NCBI RefSeq assembly: GCF_001425705.1 | Contig: NZ_LMDC01000027.1 | Location: 375,515-439,514, forward strand | DNA: 64,000 nucleotides | From: Pelomonas sp. Root1217 | GTDB lineage: Bacteria > Pseudomonadota > Gammaproteobacteria > Burkholderiales > Burkholderiaceae_C | Direction of reading: 5' to 3' | Shown: piece by piece, positions 17,205 through 25,638 of the stretch | Layout of the letters: each line of letters opens with the position of its first letter | Position numbering within the stretch: the first letter of the stretch is position 1 | The notes under the pieces: model-generated | What the model was told of the DNA's origin: nothing | Database searches by the model: none | What the model saw: only the letters and a program-made list of their open reading frames with translations | Translations under genes and position numbers: made by a program

Positions 17205-18322
17205 GCGGCCTCTTCCAGCATGTGCTCGATGACGCCCTCGATAGGGTCCACCGGCGCCTGCCAGGGCGCGCGCTCGATCATGCTGCGAGCGTCCACCAGG
17301 CCCGCGGAGCGGCGCGCCTTGACGCCGGCCGGCGTGAAGTCGATGTCCTTGGTGTGGTCCTCACCCTCGACACGAGGCGCCAGCAGATGGGCTACGTGCA
17401 TGGTCGTGCCGCAGCCCCAGGCGGTGAGCTCCCTGGCGGCCTTCTGCTGAGCGGGCGTCAGCAGGCCGCCGAGCTCGCGAATGATGTGGCGCAGCCGGTG
17501 GATTTGCTTCTGCCGAGTGATGTGACTGTCGGCCCGGCTGGCGTACTGGATGTCCTTCTGCCGGCCCATCACCTGCCAGATGGACTCGGGCTGCGGTGCG
17601 GTCTGGTGCCAGACGTTGACGGCAAAGATCAGCGCGTCGCGGCGCGGGTTGTCGTCCAGCACAGCCTCGATGGGCGTGTTGGAGTACAGGCCGCCGTCCC
17701 AGTAAGCCTCGCCGTCGATGACGACGGCCGGAAAGGCCGGAGGCAGGGCGCCCGAGGCCATGATGTGCTCAAGGCCGACGGGCTCTTCGCGCGAGTCGAA
17801 GTAGCGCATCTGGCCGCTGCGCACGTTGACTGCACCCACCGTGAGCCGCATGCCGCCGTGCTGCAGCTGCTCGAAGTCGACCAGGCCGCGCAGCGTCTCG
17901 CGCAGCGGCTCGGTGCTGTAGTAGGACGCCTTGTCCACGCCCAGCTGGGCCTGGCTGCCACGCAGGGCGGCCAGGTTGGGCTCGAAAAAGGCCGGGATGC
18001 CGCGCATCACCGTCGTCATGTTGGCCATCAGGTTGCCCATGCCCAGCCAGTCCAGCGGCCCGGCCATGCGGTTCTGCTGCTCGACGTGGCGCCAGAAGTC
18101 GTTGAGCCTCTCCATGCGCCGCTCCGGCGGGTTGCCGGCGATCAGTGCGGCGTTGATGGCGCCGATGGAGGTGCCGATGACCCAGTCCGGTTCGATGCCC
18201 GCCTCGTGCAGCGCCTCGTAGACGCCGACCTGGTAGGCGCCGAGGGCCCCGCCACCTTGAAGCACGAGCACGACCTGGGGTCGCGCTGCGGATGGGGAAG
18301 AGAGTGGTTTCCTGGCAGGCAT
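17201..18322 (-). CDS. Patatin-like phospholipase with DUF3734 C-terminal domain
   Basis: A 373-residue patatin. The oxyanion loop GGGALGAYQVG is at 23-33, the nucleophile elbow GTSIG has Ser52, and the catalytic Asp is in YWDGGLYSN (about 208-215), giving a Ser-Asp dyad. The C-terminal third (RQKDIQYASRADSHITRQKQ) is DUF3734. Patatins of this form are often placed next to 3-hydroxybutyrate dehydrogenase in PHB-producing bacteria, and are suspected to act on PHB oligomers or lipids. Here hbdH is two genes upstream. No signal peptide is present, so a cytoplasmic role is expected. The start at 18322 was chosen because upstream codons are non-homologous. Confidence 0.87.
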   Translation of the reverse strand: MPARKPLSSPSAARPQVVLVLQGGGALGAYQVGVYEALHEAGIEPDWVIGTSIGAINAALIAGNPPERRMERLNDFWRHVEQQNRMAGPLDWLGMGNLMANMTTVMRGIPAFFEPNLAALRGSQAQLGVDKASYYSTEPLRETLRGLVDFEQLQHGGMRLTVGAVNVRSGQMRYFDSREEPVGLEHIMASGALPPAFPAVVIDGEAYWDGGLYSNTPIEAVLDDNPRRDALIFAVNVWHQTAPQPESIWQVMGRQKDIQYASRADSHITRQKQIHRLRHIIRELGGLLTPAQQKAARELTAWGCGTTMHVAHLLAPRVEGEDHTKDIDFTPAGVKARRSAGLVDARSMIERAPWQAPVDPIEGVIEHMLEEAA

Positions 18323-18375
18323 GGCTTGTCTCGGCGGTGGGTGGCTTGGGTCGGTCGGCGGATGAAGCCGCGGGC

Positions 18376-18876
18376 TTACATGTGTTCCTTCATCGTCGCC
18401 GGCTTGCCGTCGTTGACGATGTCGGCGATGGTCAGCTCGACCGGGGCATTGGTGCTGTTCTTCCACCAGTGCTTGGTGCCCAGGAACTCGCGCGAGATGT
18501 CACCGGCCTTGTGCAGGATGGGCACGCCGCACTTGCTGGAGTTCTCGTAGATCTCGCCGCTGTTGACCATGATCAGCGCGGGCCGGTCCTCGTGGCTGTG
18601 GAAGGGCACGACGCCCCCGGGCGCGATGGTCATGTGGCGCAGGCGCAGGCGGCGCTGCGCCAGGTGCACGTTCTCCTTGGCCAGGTCGATGGACGACAGC
18701 TCGGTGTCGGTCACGCCGACGGGTGCCGTGGCGGCGTCGGCCAGCGCGTTGGCCATGACCTTGTCGGCCGGGCATTCGCCGGCGTGGGCATTGCCGCCGG
18801 CCAGGCTGGCGACGAGGGCGGCGACAGCGGCCACGAGGTGGCTGAAGCGGGAAGTGCGGGTGCGGATGGTCTTCAT
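18376..18876 (-). CDS. Exported cupin-domain protein
   Basis: A 166-residue protein with a signal peptide (about 1-34, ending GNAHAGEC). A single cupin beta-barrel follows: motif 1 is PFHSHEDRPALIMVNSGEI, with two His and a Glu positioned to bind a metal, and motif 2 is the weaker AGDISREFLGTKHWWKN. Two Cys (GECPAD, SSKCGVP) could form a disulfide. The ATG at 18876 follows CAGGAG. It lies between hbdH (40 bp) and the patatin gene (53 bp), but its substrate is unknown. Confidence 0.82.
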   Translation of the reverse strand: MKTIRTRTSRFSHLVAAVAALVASLAGGNAHAGECPADKVMANALADAATAPVGVTDTELSSIDLAKENVHLAQRRLRLRHMTIAPGGVVPFHSHEDRPALIMVNSGEIYENSSKCGVPILHKAGDISREFLGTKHWWKNSTNAPVELTIADIVNDGKPATMKEHM

Positions 18877-18916
18877 GGGTTGCTCCTGGAGCGTTGGGGG
18901 GAAGGAAAGGAAGAAA

Positions 18917-19699
18917 TCACTGCGCCGTCCAGCCGCCCTCGATGGGCAGCACGGCGCCGGTGATGGAGGCGGCATCGTCGGAACAGAGGAATGACGTCAG
19001 GGCGGCGACCTGCTCGACGGTGACGAATTGCTTGGTCGGCTGGGCGGCCAGCAGCACGTCGCGGATGACGGCCTGCTCGCTGATGCCGCGGGCGCGGGCG
19101 GTGTCGGGGATTTGCTGCTGCACCAGCGGCGTCAGCACATAGCCCGGGCAGACGGCGTTGACCGTGATGCCGGCCTCGGCCAGCTCCAGGGCCACGGTCT
19201 TGGTGAAGCCGGCCACGCCATGCTTGGCGGCGACATAGGCCGACTTGTATTTGCTGGCCACCAGCGCATGCGCCGAGGCGACATTGACGATGCGGCCCCA
19301 GCCCTTCTTCTTCATGGCCGGCACGGTCAGGCGGGTGGTGTGAAAGCCTGCGCTGAGGTTGATCGCCAGGATGGCGTACCACTTGTCGACCGGGAATTCG
19401 TCGACCGGCGCCACATGCTGGATGCCGGCGTTGTTGACGAGCAGGTCGATGGCACCGAACTCGGCAATCGCCTTGCCAATCATGCGTTCGATCTGTTCGG
19501 GCTGGCTCATGTCGGCCGCGTCGTAGCGCACCTGCACGTCGTGTTGTTCCATGAGCTCGAGCCGCAGCTTCTCGATGGCCGGCGCGTCGCCAAAGCCGTT
19601 GAGCACGACGTTGGCGCCCTGGGCGGCCAGCGAGCGGGCGATGCCCAGGCCGATGCCGGATGTGGAGCCCGTGACGAGGGCGGTCTTGCCGATGAACAT
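18917..19699 (-). CDS. hbdH: 3-hydroxybutyrate dehydrogenase
   Basis: A 260-residue short-chain dehydrogenase. It carries the NAD site TGSTSGIGLG at 10-19, the catalytic Ser142, Tyr155 and Lys159 (YVAAK), and residues typical of D-3-hydroxybutyrate dehydrogenase (NAGIQHVAPVDEFP; Gln94, Lys152). It oxidises 3-hydroxybutyrate to acetoacetate with NAD, the step after depolymerisation of stored PHB. It is the second gene of a unit starting with an NADH dehydrogenase-like gene (12 bp gap), which could re-oxidise the NADH formed. Confidence 0.93.
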   Translation of the reverse strand: MFIGKTALVTGSTSGIGLGIARSLAAQGANVVLNGFGDAPAIEKLRLELMEQHDVQVRYDAADMSQPEQIERMIGKAIAEFGAIDLLVNNAGIQHVAPVDEFPVDKWYAILAINLSAGFHTTRLTVPAMKKKGWGRIVNVASAHALVASKYKSAYVAAKHGVAGFTKTVALELAEAGITVNAVCPGYVLTPLVQQQIPDTARARGISEQAVIRDVLLAAQPTKQFVTVEQVAALTSFLCSDDAASITGAVLPIEGGWTAQ

Positions 19700-19711
19700 G
19701 GTGGGTTCTCC

Positions 19712-21028
19712 TTATTTGGGAACGGATGAGTTGGAGGTGCCGCGGTCGACCTCGGTCGTGCGGGTGAAGCGCAGATGCGTGATGTCGAGGGGAAAGAACA
19801 GGCCCCAGGTCCACTCGACCCAGATGCGTGTCTTGCGGCCTAGCGTGGGCATGCGCAGCAGGTAATAGCCGCGCCACAGCAACCAGGCGGGCAGGCCCGA
19901 CAGGCGCAGCCCGAACAGCAGCGCCACGCCCTTGAGGTGACCGGTCGTGGCCATCATTCCGCGGGCGGCGTAGGCAAAGGGCTTGGTGGGCTGGCCGCGC
20001 AGTGTGAGCAGCAGGTTGTTGGCGAGCGCCTTGGCCTGGGCGACGGCGAACTGCGCCGTCGGTGGGCAGATCAGGCCGTCGCGGGCATTGGGTTGGGCGG
20101 CGCAGTCGCCGAGGGCCCACAGCGCAGGCTCGTCCCGCACGCGGCCGTCGGCCTCGGTGGCGATGCGGCCGCGCTGCAGCGACAGGGCCAGCGCTTCCAC
20201 GAGCGGGTTGGGGCGAGTGCCGACGGTGCAGACCACCGTCGCGCTGGGCAGGCGCTGGCCATCGGACAACTCGACCGCGTCGGCATGGATGCGCGCCGCC
20301 CGCGTGCCGCAGCGCACGTGCACGCCGCGGCGCGACAGCGAGCGTTCGGCGGCGTCGCCCAGGGCCGGCGGCAGCTCGGGCAGCAGCCGGTCACCGTCAT
20401 GCAGCAGCGTGATGCCAAAGCCGGCGGCACGGGTGCGCGGGTAATGGCGGCTGGCGCTCTTGACGAAGTCGGCCAGCGCGCCCGCCACCTCGACGCCGGA
20501 GAAGCCGCCGCCGACGACGACGAAATGGGCGAGCGCCAGGCGCTGCGTCGCGTCATCGCAGAGTTCCACGCGGGCCAGGGCCTGCAGCACGCGGTTGCGG
20601 ATGTGCATGGCGTCGCCCACCAGCTTCAGCGGCAGCGCGTGCTCGGCCATGCCGGGCAGCAGGTCGAGGCGGGCGCGTTGGCCCAGGGCCAGCACGAGAT
20701 GGTCGTAGGCGAACTCAAGCGGGCCGTGCAGGGTGTCGCAGGTCAGGCGCTGCGCGGCCTTGTCGATGCGGCTGACGGCGCCCATCACGAAGCGCACACC
20801 GGGCAGCATCTCGCGGATCGGCGCCACCACATGCTCGGGGAAGACGCCAGCCCCCACCACCTCGGGCAGCATGGGGTTGAAGGTGGTGTAGCTCTCCTCG
20901 CTGATCAGCAGCAGCTGCCAGCCTGCGGGCATGCGGCCGTGCAGCGACTTGGCCAGCGTGGTGCCGGCAAAGCCGCCGCCGATGATGGCGATGGTGCGGA
21001 CTGGCGGGTTAGGTGCTGTGGTGGACAT
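19712..21028 (-). CDS. NADH dehydrogenase type II-like FAD oxidoreductase
   Basis: A 438-residue pyridine nucleotide-disulfide oxidoreductase family protein. The FAD dinucleotide site is IAIIGGGFAGTTLAKSL near the N terminus, a second Rossmann motif (FVVVGGGFSGVEVAGAL, about 165-181) should bind NADH, and ALGDCAA near residue 310 contacts FAD. The C-terminal hydrophobic and basic part (GLPAWLLWRGYYLLRM) resembles the membrane-docking region of NDH-2. It likely passes electrons from NADH to quinone at the inner membrane. It heads the operon with hbdH and is divergent from a LysR gene. Confidence 0.85.
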   Translation of the reverse strand: MSTTAPNPPVRTIAIIGGGFAGTTLAKSLHGRMPAGWQLLLISEESYTTFNPMLPEVVGAGVFPEHVVAPIREMLPGVRFVMGAVSRIDKAAQRLTCDTLHGPLEFAYDHLVLALGQRARLDLLPGMAEHALPLKLVGDAMHIRNRVLQALARVELCDDATQRLALAHFVVVGGGFSGVEVAGALADFVKSASRHYPRTRAAGFGITLLHDGDRLLPELPPALGDAAERSLSRRGVHVRCGTRAARIHADAVELSDGQRLPSATVVCTVGTRPNPLVEALALSLQRGRIATEADGRVRDEPALWALGDCAAQPNARDGLICPPTAQFAVAQAKALANNLLLTLRGQPTKPFAYAARGMMATTGHLKGVALLFGLRLSGLPAWLLWRGYYLLRMPTLGRKTRIWVEWTWGLFFPLDITHLRFTRTTEVDRGTSNSSVPK

Positions 21029-21162
21029 GGTGGCTGGGTGAAGCGAGGGCCGCAGTGTCTGGATCGCCGCGTCAGCCGTGAAATCTCATCAATTCATGAC
21101 CCGATGCGTGTCGGTTATCGCGGGTTGTGTAAGGAAACCACCGGCCCGTGCGACCGCCGCGT
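21029..21162. promoter_or_regulatory. Divergent promoter region with possible LysR box
   Basis: This 134-bp interval separates the NDH-hbdH operon from the divergent LysR gene and should hold both promoters. TCAT-CAATTC-ATGA at 21086-21099 is an interrupted palindrome in the AT-rich middle and is the best candidate for a LysR-type binding site. No convincing -35/-10 pair could be fixed by eye. Confidence 0.4.
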
Positions 21163-22053
21163 ATGGAGCTCTACCAGATCCGCTATTTCCTGGCCGTGGC
21201 CGAGACGCTGAACTTCACGCGCGCGTCGGAGCGGTCCTTCGTGTCCCAGCCGGCGCTGACCAAGGCCATCCAGCGGCTGGAAGAGACCATCGGCGGGCGG
21301 CTGTTTGACCGCACCAAGAACTCCGTGCAGCTCAGCGAGCTGGGCCAGGCCATGCTGCCCAATTTCCGCCACATCTTCGACACCGCCCAGGCCGCCCGCG
21401 AGCAGGCGCGCCGCTTCAAGCGCGACAAGCGCGAGGTGGTGCGCGTCGGCGTCATGTGCACCATCGACTTCCACCAGGTGCTGCCCGGCTTCGTCCACAG
21501 CCAGGACCAGCATGCCATCGAGCTGGTCTTCCGCGAGGGCAACCTGGAGGCACTGACCGACGAGCTGGACCGCGGCGACGTCGACATCGGCATCATGTGC
21601 TCGCCCTACGAGACGCCGCGCCGCTTCGAGGCGCAGATGCTGTTCCGCGAGGACTACGTGGTCGCCATCGGCGAGGACCATCGCTTCAGCGGCCGCCAGA
21701 CCATCGAGATGGCCGAGCTGGACCGCGAGCGCTACTGCGAGCGCATCTATTGCGAGTTCTCCAGCTACATCGAGCGTCTGCTGATTGATCGCGGCGTGCG
21801 CCTGGAGGTGGTGCAGCAGTCGCACCGCGAGGACTGGATCCAGGCCTTCGTGCGTTCCAACTTCGGCGTCGCCTTCATGCCCCAGTCCATCGCCGACGCC
21901 GCCGGGCTCATGCATGTGCGCACGGCCGACTGCCCCATCGTGCGCGAGGTCAAGCTGCTGGTGCAGTCGGAGCGGCCGCCGAGCCCGGCCCAGCAGGCCG
22001 TGATCGACTCGCTGGTGGCGCACGACTGGCGCCCTGCGACCGAAGCGCATTGA
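21163..22053 (+). CDS. LysR family transcriptional regulator
   Basis: A 296-residue LysR regulator. The winged helix-turn-helix spans about 1-60 (MELYQIRYFLAVAETLNFTR; SQPALTKAIQRLEETIGGRL), and the effector domain begins near residue 90 (VRVGVMCTIDFHQVLPGF). The effector is unknown. Its position, divergent from the NDH-hbdH-cupin-patatin-YeeE unit, suggests that it controls that operon and itself, as is common for LysR proteins. The start at 21163 was chosen because it begins the DNA-binding helix; five further upstream codons are possible but not conserved. Confidence 0.92.
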   Translation: MELYQIRYFLAVAETLNFTRASERSFVSQPALTKAIQRLEETIGGRLFDRTKNSVQLSELGQAMLPNFRHIFDTAQAAREQARRFKRDKREVVRVGVMCTIDFHQVLPGFVHSQDQHAIELVFREGNLEALTDELDRGDVDIGIMCSPYETPRRFEAQMLFREDYVVAIGEDHRFSGRQTIEMAELDRERYCERIYCEFSSYIERLLIDRGVRLEVVQQSHREDWIQAFVRSNFGVAFMPQSIADAAGLMHVRTADCPIVREVKLLVQSERPPSPAQQAVIDSLVAHDWRPATEAH

Positions 22054-22098
22054 CGCCGACGAGGCGATCCGAAATGTTGGCCAGCCAAAGGCGGCGTC

Positions 22099-23340
22099 TC
22101 ACCAGTTGCCGTAACGGGCCACGATGCCGCGCAGCAGCGCGTCCCGCTCGGCCCCAAGGTGGTTGCCGCTGGCATCGCCCGCAGCGTCCTTGCCAACGGC
22201 GGTGTGCACGACGACAAGCTTGAGTTCCGGGTCGACGAAGATGGCCTGGCCATGGATACCCTGCAGCGCAAAGCGACGGTGGCTGCCGGGCAGGATCCAC
22301 GTCTGCAGGCCGTAGCCGTGGTAGCTGCTGCCGTGGTAGTCCATGCGGCCAGGGCGAAAGGTCTCGGGCTGCTGCGCCGGGTCGGTCATCGCGAGCACGT
22401 GGTCGCGCGACAGTACTGCCGCGCGCGGGCCGCGCCCGTCGTTGGCCAGCATCAGCCCCAGGCGCGCGTAGTCACGCAGCGTGGCATTGAAGCCGCCTTG
22501 AGCCTTCTCCACCTTGTCGACCGGATTGAGCAGCCAGCTCGCCTGCGCCTCGGCGCCAATGGGCTTCCAGATCGCCTCGTCAACGTAGTCGCACAGCGTG
22601 CGTCCGGTGGCGGCGCGCACCACCAGCCCGAGCACATCCGTGTGCGGCCCGGCGTAATTGAAGTGCTGGCCTTGCGGCTCGGCGCGCTCGGTGACGAGGC
22701 GGGCGGCCTGGGCGATACCCACACGGCGCGCCGCGTCGTTGTAGCTGCGGCGGTCGTCGTGGGCCGAGTAGTCTTCGACGTAGCGTGCGCCGGACGCCAT
22801 GCGCAGCAGGTTCACCAAACGGGTCTGGCCGTAGAGCGAGCCCTTGAGCTCGGGCACATAGGCTTCGGCGGGGTCGTCGAGAGAGCGAATCAGTCCTTCC
22901 TCCTGAGCCTTGAGCACCGCCAGCGCGGTGATCGTCTTGGCCATGGAATTGGAGAGCAGGCGCATGTCGGCCGTGCGCTGGTAGTTGTAGCGCTCGACGA
23001 CGATCTCGCCGTCTTTCAGCACCAGCAGGCCCGTGACACGCTGGCGCAGCATGTAGTCGTCCAGCGTCAGCGAGCGGCCCTGGAAGGTGTAGCGAATCCA
23101 TGGCTCGGAGGCCGCCTTCTTCAACGGCAGCGGCTCGGCCGCCGGTGCCAGCGGGCACGACGGCAGGAAGCTGTCCATCGCACTGAAGGAACCCACCATG
23201 TAGGGCTCCTCGAAGGCCTGCGCCGCGGTGCGGCCGGGCGGGTAGCCGGCGGCGCGGCCCAACGCTTCTTCGTCAGGAGCGGCGACGGCGGCCGCGGCCA
23301 TCAGGGCGAAGGGAAGCGCGCGGAGGCTGAGGCGGGGCAT
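22099..23340 (-). CDS. Beta-lactamase-fold serine hydrolase, exported
   Basis: A 413-residue protein with a short signal peptide (about 1-21) and a class C beta-lactamase/esterase fold. The catalytic SxxK is SMAK at 132-135 and the second motif is the Tyr in FNYAGPHTDVLG (about 225). The C-terminal HGQAIFVDP takes the place of the KTG triad. Proteins of this kind are esterases, amidases or D-amino peptidases; no beta-lactam resistance should be inferred. It is the last gene in the long minus-strand run behind the amino acid transporter, 13 bp after a DUF454 gene. One Cys near residue 62 may be functional or structural. Confidence 0.85.
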   Translation of the reverse strand: MPRLSLRALPFALMAAAAVAAPDEEALGRAAGYPPGRTAAQAFEEPYMVGSFSAMDSFLPSCPLAPAAEPLPLKKAASEPWIRYTFQGRSLTLDDYMLRQRVTGLLVLKDGEIVVERYNYQRTADMRLLSNSMAKTITALAVLKAQEEGLIRSLDDPAEAYVPELKGSLYGQTRLVNLLRMASGARYVEDYSAHDDRRSYNDAARRVGIAQAARLVTERAEPQGQHFNYAGPHTDVLGLVVRAATGRTLCDYVDEAIWKPIGAEAQASWLLNPVDKVEKAQGGFNATLRDYARLGLMLANDGRGPRAAVLSRDHVLAMTDPAQQPETFRPGRMDYHGSSYHGYGLQTWILPGSHRRFALQGIHGQAIFVDPELKLVVVHTAVGKDAAGDASGNHLGAERDALLRGIVARYGNW

Positions 23341-23353
23341 GTGAGCTTCGTGA

Positions 23354-23722
23354 CTACGATTCGGGGCGGCGCCACAGCCAGATCGCCACGGCGGCCATCA
23401 TGGCTGGCACGGCGATCTTCACGGCCAGCGGCGCCGGCGTCAGCACAAGCATGACGGCACTGCAGGCCATCATCACGACCGCCAGCCACTTGGCGCGACG
23501 CGGCACGGCGCCGCGCTCGCGCCAGCGGCGGATGCCGGGGCCGAAGTGCGCGTGGTTGAGCAGCCAGTTCTCCAGCGCCGGCCAGCCCTTGCCGGCCGCC
23601 CAGGCGGCCAGCAGCAGGAAGGGCACCGTGGGCAGCACCGGTAGCACGACGCCGATCAGGGCCAGCACGAGGCTCAGCACCGCCAGCGCGCGCCACAGCA
23701 GCCGGGCCAGCGTGCGGTGCAT
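23354..23722 (-). CDS. DUF454 (YbaN) family inner membrane protein
   Basis: A 122-residue membrane protein with three hydrophobic helices (about 7-27, 28-42 and 80-110). It shows the DUF454 features IGVVLPVLPTVPFLLLAAW and HAHFGPGIRRWRERGAVPRRAKW. The family's role is unknown. The start at 23722 gives the usual family length. It sits 5 bp behind the ATP-binding protein gene and 13 bp before the serine hydrolase gene, so it is probably cotranscribed with the transporter. Confidence 0.9.
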   Translation of the reverse strand: MHRTLARLLWRALAVLSLVLALIGVVLPVLPTVPFLLLAAWAAGKGWPALENWLLNHAHFGPGIRRWRERGAVPRRAKWLAVVMMACSAVMLVLTPAPLAVKIAVPAMMAAVAIWLWRRPES

Positions 23723-23727
23723 GCCGC

Positions 23728-24498
23728 CTACTTCAACCCGCCGCTGAGGAACTGCTGCAGCCGCTCGCACTGCGGGCGCAGCAACATCTCCTTGGGGTTG
23801 CCTTCCTCTTCGACCTTGCCCTGGTGCAGGAACAGGCAGTGGTTGGAGACCTCGCGCGCAAAGCCCATTTCATGGGTCACGACGATCATCGTGCGGCCTT
23901 CCGCCGCCAGGTCGCGCATGACCTTGAGGACCTCGCCGACCAATTCCGGGTCCAGCGCCGACGTGGGCTCGTCGAACAGCATGACCTCTGGATCGACCGC
24001 CAGCGCCCGGGCGATGGCCACGCGCTGTTGCTCGCCGCCAGACAGCTGGGCCGGGTAGACGTTGGCACGATGCGAGACACCGACACGCGCCAGCAGCGCC
24101 TGCGCGCGCTCAGTGGCCTCGGCCTTGGGCTTGCCCAGCACGTGGATGGGTGCCTCGATGACGTTCTCCAGCACTGTCATGTGGGCCCAGAGATTGAAGT
24201 TCTGGAACACCATGGCCAGCTTGGCGCGCCACAGCTGCAGCTGCTGAGGCGATGCGGCCTTCAGCGTGCCGTCGCGGTCACGGGTCAGCTTCAGCGCTTC
24301 GCCGCACAGGCTCAGTTCGCCTTCGTTGGGCTGTTCCAGCAGGTTGAGGCAGCGCAGAAACGTGCTCTTGCCCGAGCCCGAGGAGCCGATCAACGTGACG
24401 ACGTCGCCACGGCGCGCCGCGAAGGAGATGCCCTTGAGCACCTCGCGATCGCCGAAGCGCTTGTGGATGTTGGTGGCCTGGAGTTGGATATCGCTCAT
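23728..24498 (-). CDS. ABC transporter ATP-binding protein, arginine/ornithine/histidine type (AotP/HisP-like)
   Basis: A 256-residue ATPase of the polar amino acid uptake family. Walker A is GSSGSGKST at 38-46, the ABC signature LSGGEQQR is near 153-160, and Walker B VMLFDEPTSALD follows; the H-loop is VTHEMGF. Sequence details (LRCLNLLEQPNEGEL, LWAHMTVLENVIEAP) match HisP and AotP. It energises import through the two permeases encoded upstream. The gene order binding protein-Q-M-O-P is that of the aotJQMOP operon of Pseudomonas aeruginosa. Confidence 0.93.
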   Translation of the reverse strand: MSDIQLQATNIHKRFGDREVLKGISFAARRGDVVTLIGSSGSGKSTFLRCLNLLEQPNEGELSLCGEALKLTRDRDGTLKAASPQQLQLWRAKLAMVFQNFNLWAHMTVLENVIEAPIHVLGKPKAEATERAQALLARVGVSHRANVYPAQLSGGEQQRVAIARALAVDPEVMLFDEPTSALDPELVGEVLKVMRDLAAEGRTMIVVTHEMGFAREVSNHCLFLHQGKVEEEGNPKEMLLRPQCERLQQFLSGGLK

Positions 24499-24508
24499 GT
24501 TGTTCTTG

Positions 24509-25636
24509 TCATGCGCCCAGGAGCTTGCCGGTGCGCAGGGCTTCGCGGCCCGCCACTTTGGCGATGCGCATGCCGGCGCTCGCGAAGCGCACGAAGTCGC
24601 GCGCGAAGAACAGGCCGTCCACGGGGCTTTTCAGGTCGGTGATCTCGGCGGTGACGGGGTCGATGACCTGGGCCAGCACATCGCCGGCCCGTACCTCGGC
24701 GCCCACCTCCATCACGAAGGTCAGCACGCCGGCCACGGGCGCCTTGATCGGCATGCTGCCGGCCAGGGGGCGGGCGTCGCCGACGGGGTCGGGCAGGGGC
24801 GGCCTGTCGCCTTTGATCAGGCCGCGCCAGCGCAGGAAGTCGATGATGTTCTGCGCGTCGGCAGCGGCCAGTTCGTGCGTCACGTCGACGGCACCGCGCA
24901 GCTCCACGGTGACGGACAGGCAGGCCTGCGGGATGGGGAAACGGCCGGCGAAATGCCGGGCCCACTTCCACCAGACCTGGGAACAGGCCTCGTCGAAGGG
25001 GTTGTCACCGGAGTCCTGCGCCAGCAGCGTCACTCGCGAGCGCAGGAAGCGCGCCAGCGGCTCGCAGTCGGGCCAGCAGGGAACCTCGGTGTAGAGGTGC
25101 AGCAGCGCCTGGGCGTCGCAGTGCAGGTCCAGCACGATGTCGGCGTCGCAGGACAGCCCGAGCAGCGTGCGGCGCTGTGACTGCAGCTCGGTCTCGACGG
25201 GCGACGACAGCACGGCGGACTTCAACGCGCGGCGCAGCGTCGCGACGTTGGCAGCGGCGTCCGGGCCGAGGTCGGACTCGACGGCCTTGGCGACGTTGTC
25301 GATCTGATCAGGATAGTGGCGGTTGAAGTTCTCGCCCGTCGTCAGCTCGAAGCGACCCTGATGGCCGTGCATGACGAACTGGCTCAGGCCGATGGGGTTG
25401 GCCATGGGAACGAGGACGATCTCGCCGCTGACCTGGCCGGTGGCGTCCAGCTCATCCAGCAAGCGGCGCAGGTGGTGGGCGACCAGCATGCCGGGCAACT
25501 CGTCGGCATGCAGCGAGGCTTGGATGTAGGCCTTCTGTCCGCCGCTGGACTGGGCATCGGGGCCGTAATGCAGCGAGACCAGCTCGCGTTGCGTGCCCGG
25601 GGCGGGGGAGAGCAGGGGATGGCGGTGGATATTCAT
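24509..25636 (-). CDS. Succinylglutamate desuccinylase/aspartoacylase family protein (AotO-like)
   Basis: A 375-residue M14-like zinc hydrolase. Zinc ligands are apparent in ASLHADELPG (His, Glu) and VLDLHCDAQALLH (His), and the catalytic Glu is likely in SVTVELRGA. The C-terminal part (about 290-375, PIKAPVAGVLTFVMEVGAEV) is a biotinyl/lipoyl-like beta-barrel typical of the AstE/AspA group. In Pseudomonas the equivalent gene aotO lies inside the arginine/ornithine transport operon and its task is unknown. Release of a free amino acid from an N-acyl derivative is a reasonable guess. The start at 25636 is 2 bp behind the AotM-like stop codon. Confidence 0.86.
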   Translation of the reverse strand: MNIHRHPLLSPAPGTQRELVSLHYGPDAQSSGGQKAYIQASLHADELPGMLVAHHLRRLLDELDATGQVSGEIVLVPMANPIGLSQFVMHGHQGRFELTTGENFNRHYPDQIDNVAKAVESDLGPDAAANVATLRRALKSAVLSSPVETELQSQRRTLLGLSCDADIVLDLHCDAQALLHLYTEVPCWPDCEPLARFLRSRVTLLAQDSGDNPFDEACSQVWWKWARHFAGRFPIPQACLSVTVELRGAVDVTHELAAADAQNIIDFLRWRGLIKGDRPPLPDPVGDARPLAGSMPIKAPVAGVLTFVMEVGAEVRAGDVLAQVIDPVTAEITDLKSPVDGLFFARDFVRFASAGMRIAKVAGREALRTGKLLGA

Positions 25637-25638
25637 GG

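Noticed and set aside
22054..22098. Terminator between the LysR and serine hydrolase genes
   Set aside because: GACGCCG and CGGCGTC are complementary but about 36 nt apart and without a T-run, so support is too weak.
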